From Bidens hawaiensis (taxonomy: Eukaryota; Streptophyta; Magnoliopsida; Asterales; Asteraceae): a DNA stretch of 64,000 bases. This document shows, in pieces, positions 56,101-64,000 of the stretch. Below the pieces are notes generated by a model, which was not told the origin of the DNA, did no database searches, and saw only the letters and a list, made by a program, of their open reading frames with translations. Numbering within the stretch: position 1 is the first letter of the stretch; each line of letters opens with the position of its first letter. The stretch spans positions 2,294,001 through 2,358,000 of the forward strand of contig JAIQDT010000233.1 of NCBI GenBank assembly GCA_021521415.1, read 5' to 3'. A program made the translations under genes and the position numbers.

Positions 56101-57334
56101 TCAATCTAAATACAATTGCACAGGCGGTACGTGCCAAGCTTGACTTATGTTGAGATACTGGTTTATGCGGTCTTCGAAAACTTTTTGCCATTCTAGTGCA
56201 TCCGGTTGCGCGTATGTTGCCCAATTCGATACTGGCCACGACATTGGGAAATCCCCTTCCAATTTTACATAGATCCAATGATTACCTCCAACATTGACGA
56301 TGGCTATAACCGGAATATCAGACAGCTGGTTAGGACTGCCTCTCGTTGGGAAATAGGATTGACTGTCAGTGCCATGTAGATTGACCAGAACACACCCATA
56401 TGCCTGAGCAACCAAGTGTCCATGAGGGGGTACGTGAAACCAATGAGTACTTGATGCCGGTTTAACCGTATTAAACCAGTTTAGCCCTGCTTGCGGTGCG
56501 CACATATGATGTATATATGTGTGAACCCTCGGGTGGGCAAAAGTGAAATTGCACTAATTTTGACGTTATTTTACTAATCTTGTGAAAATAACGTTAAAAG
56601 TGACGGACGGTTAATCAGGCATCATGTAGTGGCGTTGATAGCTGAAAGATAAGGGTACATGCACCGATCAGCCGGTGTCCCGATGATTGAGTGCTATGTG
56701 CCTTATGTCCAAGGCTTGATGCAAAACTACTATCGAGCCGGGGGTCTCACCGGAAGCAGCCTCTCTATCCCTATGGGGTAGAGGTAAGGCTGCCTACATC
56801 TTACCCTCCTCAGACCCTACCATAGCTTTGCTATTGGTGGAATATACTGAGTACGATGATGATGATGATGATGAAACCAGTTTAGTATGCTACGCCACAT
56901 ATCATAACGGTCGTCAACCTCTCTGTTGAAATGTAACCTCCAGAACGCTTCGTTCGTATCCATCTCGTTTAGGTTGGCTCATCGTCAGGTTGACTCTCTT
57001 AAGCGAAATACTCCTGAAAAACGTAACGCTAACATATATTAGTTAAAAATAAATAACGACTTTATATTAAACATACATTACCTGGTTCATATTTGGTAGC
57101 CCGGGCGTGCTAGGCTTATCATATGATTGTTCAGCCCGACTATCGTAATGATGATACTCCTGACAAACGTAATGGTAACCTATTTTAGTTATAAACAAAC
57201 TAACAAATTTATATTATATAAATATACAACAAAACCTGGTTCAAATCAGGTAATCCCGACGAGCTAGGCTGATCGTTAGGTGCGTATCCCGGCTCCTGCT
57301 CGTTGTCAGGAAACATATTGTCGAACCACCACAT
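56101..57334 (-). pseudogene. OTU-like gene of Mutator-transposase type, broken
   Basis: Exon 1 (57236-57334) starts MWWFDNMFPDNEQEPGYAPN and ends LPDLNQ. Exon 2 (57082-57159) is a diverged copy ending LPNMNQ, and a third unit from 57013 opens EYFA then hits a stop. Next, MDTNEAFWRLHFNREVDDRY (ATG at 56963) leads to RSILNWF, where a 389-bp retroposon is inserted. After it the frame resumes with FHVPPHGHLVAQAYGCVLVN, PVIAIVNVGGNHWIYVKLEG and WATYAQPDALEWQKVFEDRI to a stop at 56101. The last part resembles the C-terminal OTU-type protease region of some plant Mutator-like transposases. The N-x-H-W residue would be the catalytic His; the Cys half is not evident. The central transposase domain is missing. 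Confidence 0.6.
56485..56873 (+). mobile_element. SINE-like retroposon with 12-bp target duplication
   Basis: The insert is flanked by AAACCAGTTTAG at 56473-56484 and 56874-56885 and splits a coding frame. Its 3' half (GGGTAGAGGTAAGGCTGCC, then CTTACCCTCCTCAGACCC, GGAATATACTGAGTAC and a GAT repeat tail) looks like the end of plant TS/Au-type SINEs as I remember them. The first 150 bp have no clear tRNA head, so the family is uncertain. Confidence 0.7.
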
Positions 57335-57462
57335 TTTATTTTTTGGTTTCGACTCTCGAAAGGTGTTGGTGAAGTGTGTTGCATGTGTTAGTATATGTAT
57401 AATATATATAATAAAGTGAAGAAAGGGGGAGCCTGGTGAGCTTAATTATTCACAACGGACCA

Positions 57463-57650
57463 ATAGGCCCCGTATAGGGCTATAGGCGGCCTATATGGTA
57501 CGATATGACAGCTTTACCAGTCCGATGATGTCAGTTGTACTTGATAGGCGGCCTATAGCTATATATGTGGCCTATCAAGTACATCATATAAGACAAACAC
57601 CCCTTAATAGGCCGCCTATAGCACTATAGGCCACCTATTAAGGGGTGTTT
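57463..57650. repeat. Three inverted repeats with TAGGCCGC-type cores (hairpins 3-5)
   Basis: Hairpin 3 (57463-57494): ATAGGCCCCGTATAG versus CTATAGGCGGCCTAT. Hairpin 4 (57536-57583): arms with TGTACTTGATAGGCGGC and GCCTATCAAGTACA. Hairpin 5 (57595-57650): 27-bp arms, two mismatches, with AAACACCCCTTAATAGG and CCTATTAAGGGGTGTTT. The cores are alike but the outer arms differ among hairpins and still pair. They lie 130-320 bp upstream of the start of the OTU-like gene. Confidence 0.9.
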
Positions 57651-57832
57651 GGGGTGTCTCTAACACAACCCAAAATAAACTTGTAAAGCAACATGACTAA
57701 AGACATAGAATACATAACAAAAGAAGCTGAATCAGAGGACACGTGTATTACAACAAAGATTTAACAAAGAGTATACAACAATAAAAGCAGAAAGAACAAT
57801 ATTTTGAAGCACAATGCTCCCATTTTTATAAT

Positions 57833-57898
<66 letters not shown>

Positions 57899-57899
57899 T
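57651..57899. repeat. Intergenic DNA ending in an AAT microsatellite
   Basis: Nothing recognisable to about 57830, then an uninterrupted AAT/ATA tract at 57833-57897. Confidence 0.8.
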
Positions 57900-58727
57900 G
57901 ATTCATTAGAAAGCCTTTCGAATAATAAATATTCGAGAGTTTGATTTATAAACCTCGTTTGATTTATAAAACTCGTTTAAATATTGTTTGCAATATTTTA
58001 ATAATTTTAAACTGAGTCATCTCTACCTTATGAGCGTCTATCTCCTTGAATGGCTCTAATTCCTTGCTACATGTACTAACTTTTATTTCCTGTAACATGG
58101 GGGGTAAAAACACGCTAGCGATATGCTGGTGAATCGTTGACTCTAAAAACATTTTGTAAATCTTTCTTTACTTGACAAGATAGTTTTCGTGAAACAATCT
58201 CAGCAGAAACGTCTATTATTTCTGGATTGTGCCACTGCCATACACACACAGTTACGGTTCTCCGGGAACTGACACACTTTGAAGAAATTTTATTATGACC
58301 TCTACTCTGCGGCCACGTAGCCTTGACTGATAGACTAGATTGATTATGTTTGGATCCAGACACATGTGTACTCGGTCTGAGTTGCCTTTATTTTCTATCT
58401 TGTATTTTATTAGGGATCACGTAATCCCATAAATCTTTATTTGATTTTCTTTGTTAAGATAAACAATCCGTTTATCTTGAATGAAAAAGGTTTAACGTAT
58501 TCACATGTGACTGTTTGTTCTGAATGATGTGGTGATCTCGTTTGAAAACCTTTGTGAATGAATGAATGGTTGATTGATTGATTGAATGATTGACCTATAA
58601 TAAAATAGGTTTATGTAAATACCCGAATCGTCTCTTAATCCGGCTACAGACATTTAGTCTGGTTTTGATAGTTTAAACCTTGATTTGAATGAAATCTTTC
58701 TCTTTATTTTCTAACCATGCACTATGT

Positions 58728-58985
58728 TTCTTCTTCAAGAAGAAACGTCATTCGTCTATAACCTTTGTATATAAAATCTCATGTTTCTTAATAATAAAGA
58801 AACACATTTTTAACTATACCTATTGTAGGTAAAACTTATCTTTCTTATTCTTGAAGAAATATTATTTTAATTATATCCCCATGTATATGAATACTTATAT
58901 TTCTTAACCATAAAGAAGTTATGTTTTAGTTACAACATTTGTTTATATAAAATTTTGTATTTCTTTAATTATAAAGAAATCTTAT
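58728..58985. repeat. Degenerate 56-61-bp repeat with TTTCTT...AAGAAA hairpins, five copies
   Basis: Units begin near 58728, 58784, 58841, 58900 and 58961 with TTTCTTCTTCAAGAAGAAAC, TTTCTTAATAATAAAGAAAC, TTTCTTATTCTTGAAGAAAT, TTTCTTAACCATAAAGAAGT and TTTCTTTAATTATAAAGAAA. Each can fold on itself. Spacing is regular although the rest of each unit has diverged. Confidence 0.7.
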
Positions 58986-59589
58986 TTTATTATTATCTTT
59001 TAATTTGATCAAGGTCTATGTTATACCCCTGACTAGGGTCATAGCATTTATTATTTTATTAATATTTTATTCGGCATTATGCCTACCTTTTTTCGCTTAT
59101 AAAATCCTAGAAATTTCGGCAGCACTTCGACGCCTTTACTTCTCTCGAGTTCTTTGATCAACACCTCCTCGGCACGCAAATCGAGGCACGCCCGCCTTTA
59201 AAACTCGTCGGTACGCGCTTCGAGGCGGAACGTCGGGTCGGAACGGTTTACGAGGTCGTTACGCGTTACGAGGTCGTCACGCAAAACGAGGTGCGCCGGT
59301 CATCGGGATTTTCGGTACAAACTTCGAGGTGTCGTCGGTATATGGTGCGGATTACGAGGTCATTATTTGTCGGGTCGCGTCACGAAAATCGAGGTAGAGA
59401 AAGAAAGTATTTCTAGAGAGAGAAAGTGAGTTTGAATTTGGGTGATGTGAGAATGGGTGGTCACCCCCTATTTATAAGTTGATCTGGGACCCATCGCGAT
59501 ACGTGATGGTCCCTTGAGCATACCATCGCGTATCCCGATGTAGGCATGATGAGTCACACGTAGGTCTGCCACGAGGCGGACGTAGTGCC

Positions 59590-59695
59590 ATGTGGTGACA
59601 CGTGGCGGGTCATAATGCCAACGTGTGACACGTGGCGGACACGTGTCATGCAGTCAGACCACGTCATCGTGTACCGCGTGACACGTGGCCGTCTG
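59590..59695 (-). promoter_or_regulatory. G-box (CACGTG) cluster upstream of an LTR-like TATA
   Basis: GACACGTGGC or a close form occurs near 59598, 59627 and 59681, and ACACGTGTCA near 59639. This is 110-220 bp upstream of the minus-strand TATA at about 59475. CACGTGGC is the core of plant G-boxes and ABA-response elements bound by bZIP factors. Function here is inferred. Confidence 0.5.
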
Positions 59696-59900
59696 CCCAC
59701 TTCTTGGGTTTTGAAAACATACCCATCGTGATGCGCGATTGGCTTGCCTTCTGTCTCGTCGCGTATCGCGACCAGACAGGAAACCAGAATTTTATATTTT
59801 AATTCCTTGTACTATTGGAACTTGGTATTTTTAACCCGGTATTTTCATTATGTTTCAATGCCGCTTAACAAAGTGTTAGAGCTTATTTATGTTCACTTTT

Positions 59901-61716
59901 AGGTAATTATTGATCTGGTATGTTAGGGTTTCTTTTACATCCTTCAAATTTGGTGTGATTTCAGTGATTTTAGAATGTAATGGGGGTAATTTGGATATAG
60001 GATTTGTTCAGGAAGGGATTTTGTTATAACCCATGAAGCTCATAGACAATGTTATCTTAAAATGGAAATTGCAGCAAGTAACACAAGTGATTTATATTTC
60101 TATTGGTTCAGGTATAAACAAAACTAGGGTATTTTTTTTTGCAATTAGTAAATTATTAAGGGAATTGTAAATAAGGATTCAATTATGTAAGTGTTTTTTT
60201 GTCACGGGACATTATCATTCAGAATTTATACTCGAAATCGTTTTGTTTATTTGCATGCCCTAATTTTCATCAAGATGTTGTAAAGGAAGTGGTGAATAAA
60301 GTATTTCCTGATTTAATTTTGTAACGTGTATGGGGTTTGCACACTTCGGAGTGGTGGAAGATGGCCATGGCCTTCATAGTTGATGGGTTGTTTATCTTCA
60401 AGGTTGGTAGATTTCTTCTTTTGAAAGTTGCATTGTTTGATCTTTTGTTTTGTTGAAATTTAATGAAAATTGTAGCAGTGCTATAATAAAGACTAGGATC
60501 TTCATGCAATCAATCAATCTGCTTGTTTGTTTTGACAAATTAGCCAAAGGGATTATAATATCATGAAAACAGGAGCATATAACACAAAACTGGAAAAGAC
60601 AACATGGCGTCATAGAAAGATAATAATCATAGCTTTTCAGGAACACAACGGCTTTTAATCGTTTGCTCTCAAACAGAGGGCAAATTTTGTTTTAGCTAGC
60701 AAGTGTAGGTACTTATAAGTGGGTTTTCTTTTTCTGTTAATGTGCATCAAGGTGAGTTCAATTTCCTAGCCTTGTTTATGTTCTTCAGAATTAGAGAAAG
60801 AAAGAATCGTTGGTTTTTGGTAACAAAATCGAATTTAGGGATCTCTCACGTTAGTCTCCCTATTCCAAGTATCCCTCCAACGAGTTATATCGAATATGTT
60901 TGCTTTGTCATCACATCTAATTACCGGGACAATTGTTTTAGTATATGAATAATTTAAGTTATAGGTTAATGATCATATCTTCTTAGTTTTGCTGCAATGA
61001 GCCAATGATTACTTAAAAAACCAAAAAGATATTGATGCTAGTAATTACTTATTAATCATGCATGCAGGGGAACTTAAAAACAATAATATGTTTGAGTTTG
61101 TACAAATATCTGAATATGTGGTTTTTAACAAAGAAAAATGCATATCAATCATGTCTCTTAAATCACATTTGTAACTATGCTACTGTAAGGCAACAACTAA
61201 AGTGTAAAATGGCAAGGTCAACAACTAAAGTTAATAGCCCCAAATATATTGTCGTGATCTATAAAGACATCTTTATAAAGAATGTATTCTGTTTGAGTTA
61301 GATCACTTAACAACATGCGTATTATGTTTGAGTTTGTACATATATATCAAAATAGTTACTAATTATGTATCTATCATAAAAGCACCACTAGAATATAGAT
61401 TTTAATTTTCAAGATCAACTTCCCATATAGATTTCCTTGTATTATATTCTGTTTGAACTCCATGCTTGTGATTGATGGCCAGGAAATATAACGTTTGTGA
61501 CTTAGATTTGGTCATTTCCTTTGAAAATTGAATATTTGAAACTATTACATGTTTATTTGTTGTTTATGCTTTGTGGGCTTGTGCTCAAATAAAATAGAAC
61601 CTCATCCTCTTGAGAGATTACATGTTGTTTGGCTTTTCTATTCTTGCAGGTTCTGGGCAATTCATTACTTTTCTACACGAAACACCTGTTGGGCGAGACA
61701 ATGATCAAATGGAACC
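59901..61716. other. Intergenic DNA, nothing recognised
   Basis: Short frames on both strands do not resemble known proteins. A segment near 61650-61716 has an acceptor-like TATTCTTGCAG followed by an open stretch (SGQFITFLHETPVGRDNDQM), and could be a stray exon cut off by the CACTA-type end that follows. Confidence 0.35.
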
Positions 61717-61751
61717 ATTGCGTGTCATTAAAGTTGTTTTTTCTAGTAGTG
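61717..61751 (+). mobile_element. CACTA-type transposon end
   Basis: ATTGCGTGTCATTAAAG then TTTTTTCTAGTAGTG. The reverse complement CACTACTAGAAAAAA is the classic terminal inverted repeat of plant CACTA elements. A second, nearly identical end in the same orientation is at 62157-62192. No matching left end was found. Confidence 0.55.
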
Positions 61752-61852
61752 ATATACGCACATTCATTGGCATAAAATGGGTGCTGATCAGTTATGTATT
61801 GGCTACTATGATCGATTTACATATTCAAATGCGGTGCAAAGGTGTCATATTT

Positions 61853-61924
61853 GTTTATATGGTGTAGTAGTTAACACTTTGGACTTTGAATCTAGTGACC
61901 TGGGTTCGACTCCCGGTAGGACCT
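61853..61924 (+). tRNA. tRNA-Gln (UUG) relic or tRNA-derived SINE head
   Basis: The body matches plant tRNA-Gln: GGTGTAGTAGTTAACAC (D arm), GGACTTTGAATCTAG (anticodon loop CTTTGAA, anticodon TTG) and GGTTCGACTCC (perfect T arm/B box), ending AGGACCT. The 5' acceptor strand GTTTATA pairs poorly with TAGGACC (at least two mismatches), and the anticodon stem has G-T pairs. It is probably a pseudogene. Confidence 0.6.
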
Positions 61925-62156
61925 ATGATATATCAACTTAATAACTTTAAGTGTGTGTGTGTATAATATACTGCTTGAGTTGATATATGTATAAAAATAA
62001 ATTTAGTTTTTTAAACACCCAAAACCATGACACGCGTAAATGCGCGTTGTAAATGTATGTCGTAAATGTGTGTAGTAAATCTGAGTTACAAATGCGTGTC
62101 ACAAAAAGATGACACACGGTTGCATGTCATCTTCATTTTATGACAAGGTCGGCAAG

Positions 62157-62192
62157 CATTGCGTGTCATTAAAGGTGTTTTTTCTAGTAGTG
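62157..62192 (+). mobile_element. Second CACTA-type transposon end
   Basis: ATTGCGTGTCATTAAAG then GTGTTTTTTCTAGTAGTG. The 120 bp before it carry repeated GCGTGTCA/GACACGC and GTAAAT motifs, which resemble CACTA subterminal repeats. It directly abuts the copia pseudogene at 62193. Confidence 0.55.
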
Positions 62193-63382
62193 TCATGGGT
62201 TGTAATATTGTAGCAACGATTGAGGACACGATCGATGTAGGCCCTTTGAGATAATCCTAAGATCCATTTGTATCTGTTTCGAAGAATTTCGATGCCAATA
62301 ACATAAGAAGCATCTCCGCGATACTTCACGTAGTAGTTATGGGAGAGTAATCGATTCCACTCATGCAACATGTCTAAACTATTAGTTGCCAATAAAATAT
62401 CATCTATGTAAACGACAAGTATAGTCAAGTTGCTCCCCCTCATTGAGGTAGGTGCATTGACCCACTTGATTCTTTGCAAAACATTGTTTCTTCATGACTT
62501 CATTAAACTTTAGATACCATTTACGTGATGATTTCAACCCGTATAATGATTTCTTCAACTTATAGACTAGATGTCCTTGACCTTCACGTTGTTTGATGTA
62601 CACATCTTCGTCTATATCGCCATTAAGGAAAGCGGTTTTTATGTCCATCAAATGTAGCTTTAAATCAAAATGAACCACTAGGGACATAACGATCCTTAAT
62701 GAATCCTTTCAAGAGACCAAGGTCTCAAGGTCTCTTGATAGTAAATTCCCTCCTTTTGAGTTTAGCCATTTGCAGCCAATCTCACTTTATAGCATTCAAC
62801 GTACCCATTTGGACCCCGTTTCGTTTTGAACACCCATTTACATCCTATGGATTTAACACCATGGGAAAATTCTTCCAAAACCCATACTTTATTCTAAGAA
62901 GAAGACTGTTCACTGTAGATGGCTTCATTATAAGAGATATGATCATTAAGCTTTTCGGCGTCCGCTTCAGTCATGTAGATAACATAATCATTAAAGTTAG
63001 TAGGTATCTTGGACCTGGATGACCTCATGAGTTAATTAGTTTGTTCAGCGTTGTCTTCGTTTTGATGTTTGATGTGCCTTCATTTTCTGTTATAATGGGT
63101 TATTAGTGTGGAGAAGTGGGTGCAATAGGTTAAATTGCATTTGTACAAGAGGAATAACCGGAATTACAATAATCGGCGAGTTTCCCCCAGCTTCTTGTAT
63201 TTCTTGCAATTCTTCATAAGGGATGGAACTTCTCCCACTAATCTTAAAATCCTCCAGGAATGCGACAAACTTGGTTTCTACAATACGAGTGACATGGGAA
63301 GGACAATACAAACAATAACCCTTTGAATTTTCAGGATACCCGATAAAGAAGCATGTAGCAGTTTTAGGTTCAGATTTCCTTA
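62193..63382 (-). pseudogene. Copia pol pseudogene (integrase end to RT)
   Basis: Reading leftward: CFFIGYPENSKGYCLYCPSH and RIVETKFVAFLED (end of integrase region, 63090-63382), a broken segment with WVFKTKRGPNG near 62830, then LMDIKTAFLNGDIDEDVYI and LVYKLKKSLYGLKSSRKW (62400-62687). Last is the RT catalytic box LVVYIDDILLATNSLD, with YVIGIEILRNR and GLSQRAYIDRVLNR (62193-62479). Several stops and frameshifts separate these. RNase H and the LTR are missing at 62192, where the CACTA-type end begins. The right side is cut by a MITE at 63383. Confidence 0.8.
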
Positions 63383-64000
63383 GGGTATGTTTGGTTGGAG
63401 GTAATGGAATGAAGGGGGAATGCAAAGGGAAAAGGAATGGAACGGACAAAAGAATGAAATGGATCATTAGCATTCCTTTGTCTTGTTTGACCTATGGGAA
63501 TGAAATGAATTATTAAATTATACTGTTTGGTATCCAGAATTTTATAGGAATGAAATAGAAATAAAAAACACCCTTATCTCAAAATAATTTTTTTACCCTA
63601 AAAAACATGCAATGGCGATGGTGGTGGTAGCACCGGAGACGAAAATGGTGATGGCGGGTGGCGACGGTGGTGGCGGTCAGGCGGTGGTCAAGCGGTGGTA
63701 GCATTGGTAGTGATGACAATGGTAGGGTGGCAGCAGTAGTAGTGGCGGTGGTAGTGCTGGTGGTAAGGTGGTGGTGGTGACGGTGGCGGTGGCGGCGATG
63801 GTGGTGATGGCGACGGTGACGGTGGCAGTCAGGTGGTGGTTGTGGCTATGGTAGTGGTTGTTGTTAGGTGGTGGTGTTGATGAGAAAGTAGGGTGAAGGA
63901 GGAATGGAATGGAAAAAAAGAAGGGAGCGGGGGGGGGGGGGGAAGGATTGGATTTGATTGAATGAGATTCCATGTGTAATGGATGATTCCATTCCATTGA
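63383..64000. mobile_element. MITE (PIF/Harbinger-like), runs off the window
   Basis: It starts GGGTATGTTTGGTTGG after TTA (63380-63382), as in Tourist-type elements with a TTA/TAA duplication. It interrupts the copia pseudogene. The inner sequence holds GGAATGGAATG motifs at both visible ends (near 63400 and 63985) and a GGTGGTGGCGG minisatellite (63610-63890). The right terminus lies beyond the window. Confidence 0.55.

Larger units (their letters stand above)
57900..59900 (-). repeat. LTR-like promoter region, minus strand (boundaries uncertain)
   Basis: On the minus strand a TATA-like CTTATAAATAGG (about 59468-59479) is followed by a leader with TTTCTCTCTCTAG and then a CG-rich segment with repeated ACCTCG motifs (59130-59400). 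This is how large plant gypsy LTRs look around U3 and R. I found no definite TG...CA ends, PBS or partner. Inside are a five-fold hairpin repeat (58728-58985) and a G-box cluster (59590-59695). Confidence 0.4.

Noticed and set aside
61853..61924. Functional tRNA-Gln gene
   Set aside because: The acceptor stem does not pair properly, so it is listed as a relic rather than an active gene.
63677..63997. Pro/Thr/His-rich minus-strand frame
   Set aside because: It is encoded by the GGTGGT minisatellite inside the MITE and is not a protein gene.

Overview
The window is nuclear DNA of a flowering plant, most likely a eudicot of the daisy family (Asteraceae). Three things point there: spliced genes with plant GT-AG introns, plant-type Ty3/gypsy and Ty1/copia retrotransposons, and several LTRs ending in the TGTCACACCCC motif that I associate with Asteraceae gypsy elements. 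The family assignment is recognition, not a database result. There is no bacterial or organellar gene and no CRISPR array. Most of the window is transposable-element sequence of different ages, with a few host-gene remnants and one apparently intact host gene.

Layout. 1-1146: minus-strand copia remnant with a short LTR, carrying a ubiquitin-derived fragment where gag should be. 2127-6172: LINE-like reverse-transcriptase pseudogene (minus) split by a 2.76 kb solo LTR with a GGAGA target duplication. 7571-8420: tandem repeats. 8556-9945: four decayed exons of an aluminium-activated malate transporter (ALMT) gene. 9966-14672: a gypsy LTR with PBS and little internal sequence. 14678-35182: a three-level nest. 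A decayed chromovirus-like gypsy element on the minus strand (here 'B', target duplication TCTTG) is interrupted in its right LTR by an Athila/Tat-like LTR ('D'), which is interrupted in turn by a complete, apparently recent gypsy element ('C', 25171-34481, target duplication CACTT, intact 1559-codon gag-pol).

35996-38864 (minus): a six-exon gene for a plant Vma22/CCDC115-like V-ATPase assembly factor. All splice phases are compatible and give 206 residues. 39701-43210: LTR debris and a gag-only gypsy-like element (minus). 46185-54644: a complete, recent copia element ('E', target duplication CGACG, 1346-codon gag-pol), inserted in a retroelement-type ORF that continues on both sides of it. 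56101-57334 (minus): a broken gene with an OTU-protease-like C-terminus as seen in Mutator-like transposases, split by a short retroposon with a 12-bp target duplication. 57463-57650, 55694-55727 and 45711-45795 hold five related inverted repeats, which I cannot explain. 57900-59900: LTR-like promoter DNA with a G-box cluster. 61717-64000: CACTA-type ends, a tRNA-Gln relic, a minus-strand copia pol pseudogene, and the start of a MITE.

The parts do not form a pathway. They record successive insertions. From nesting and LTR identity, elements C and E are the youngest; the ALMT and LINE remnants and element B are old. The most unusual observations are the ubiquitin fragment inside the copia remnant, the recurring TAGGCCGC palindromes, the hairpin-rich leader of element E, and the gag-only element with an extra unexplained ORF.
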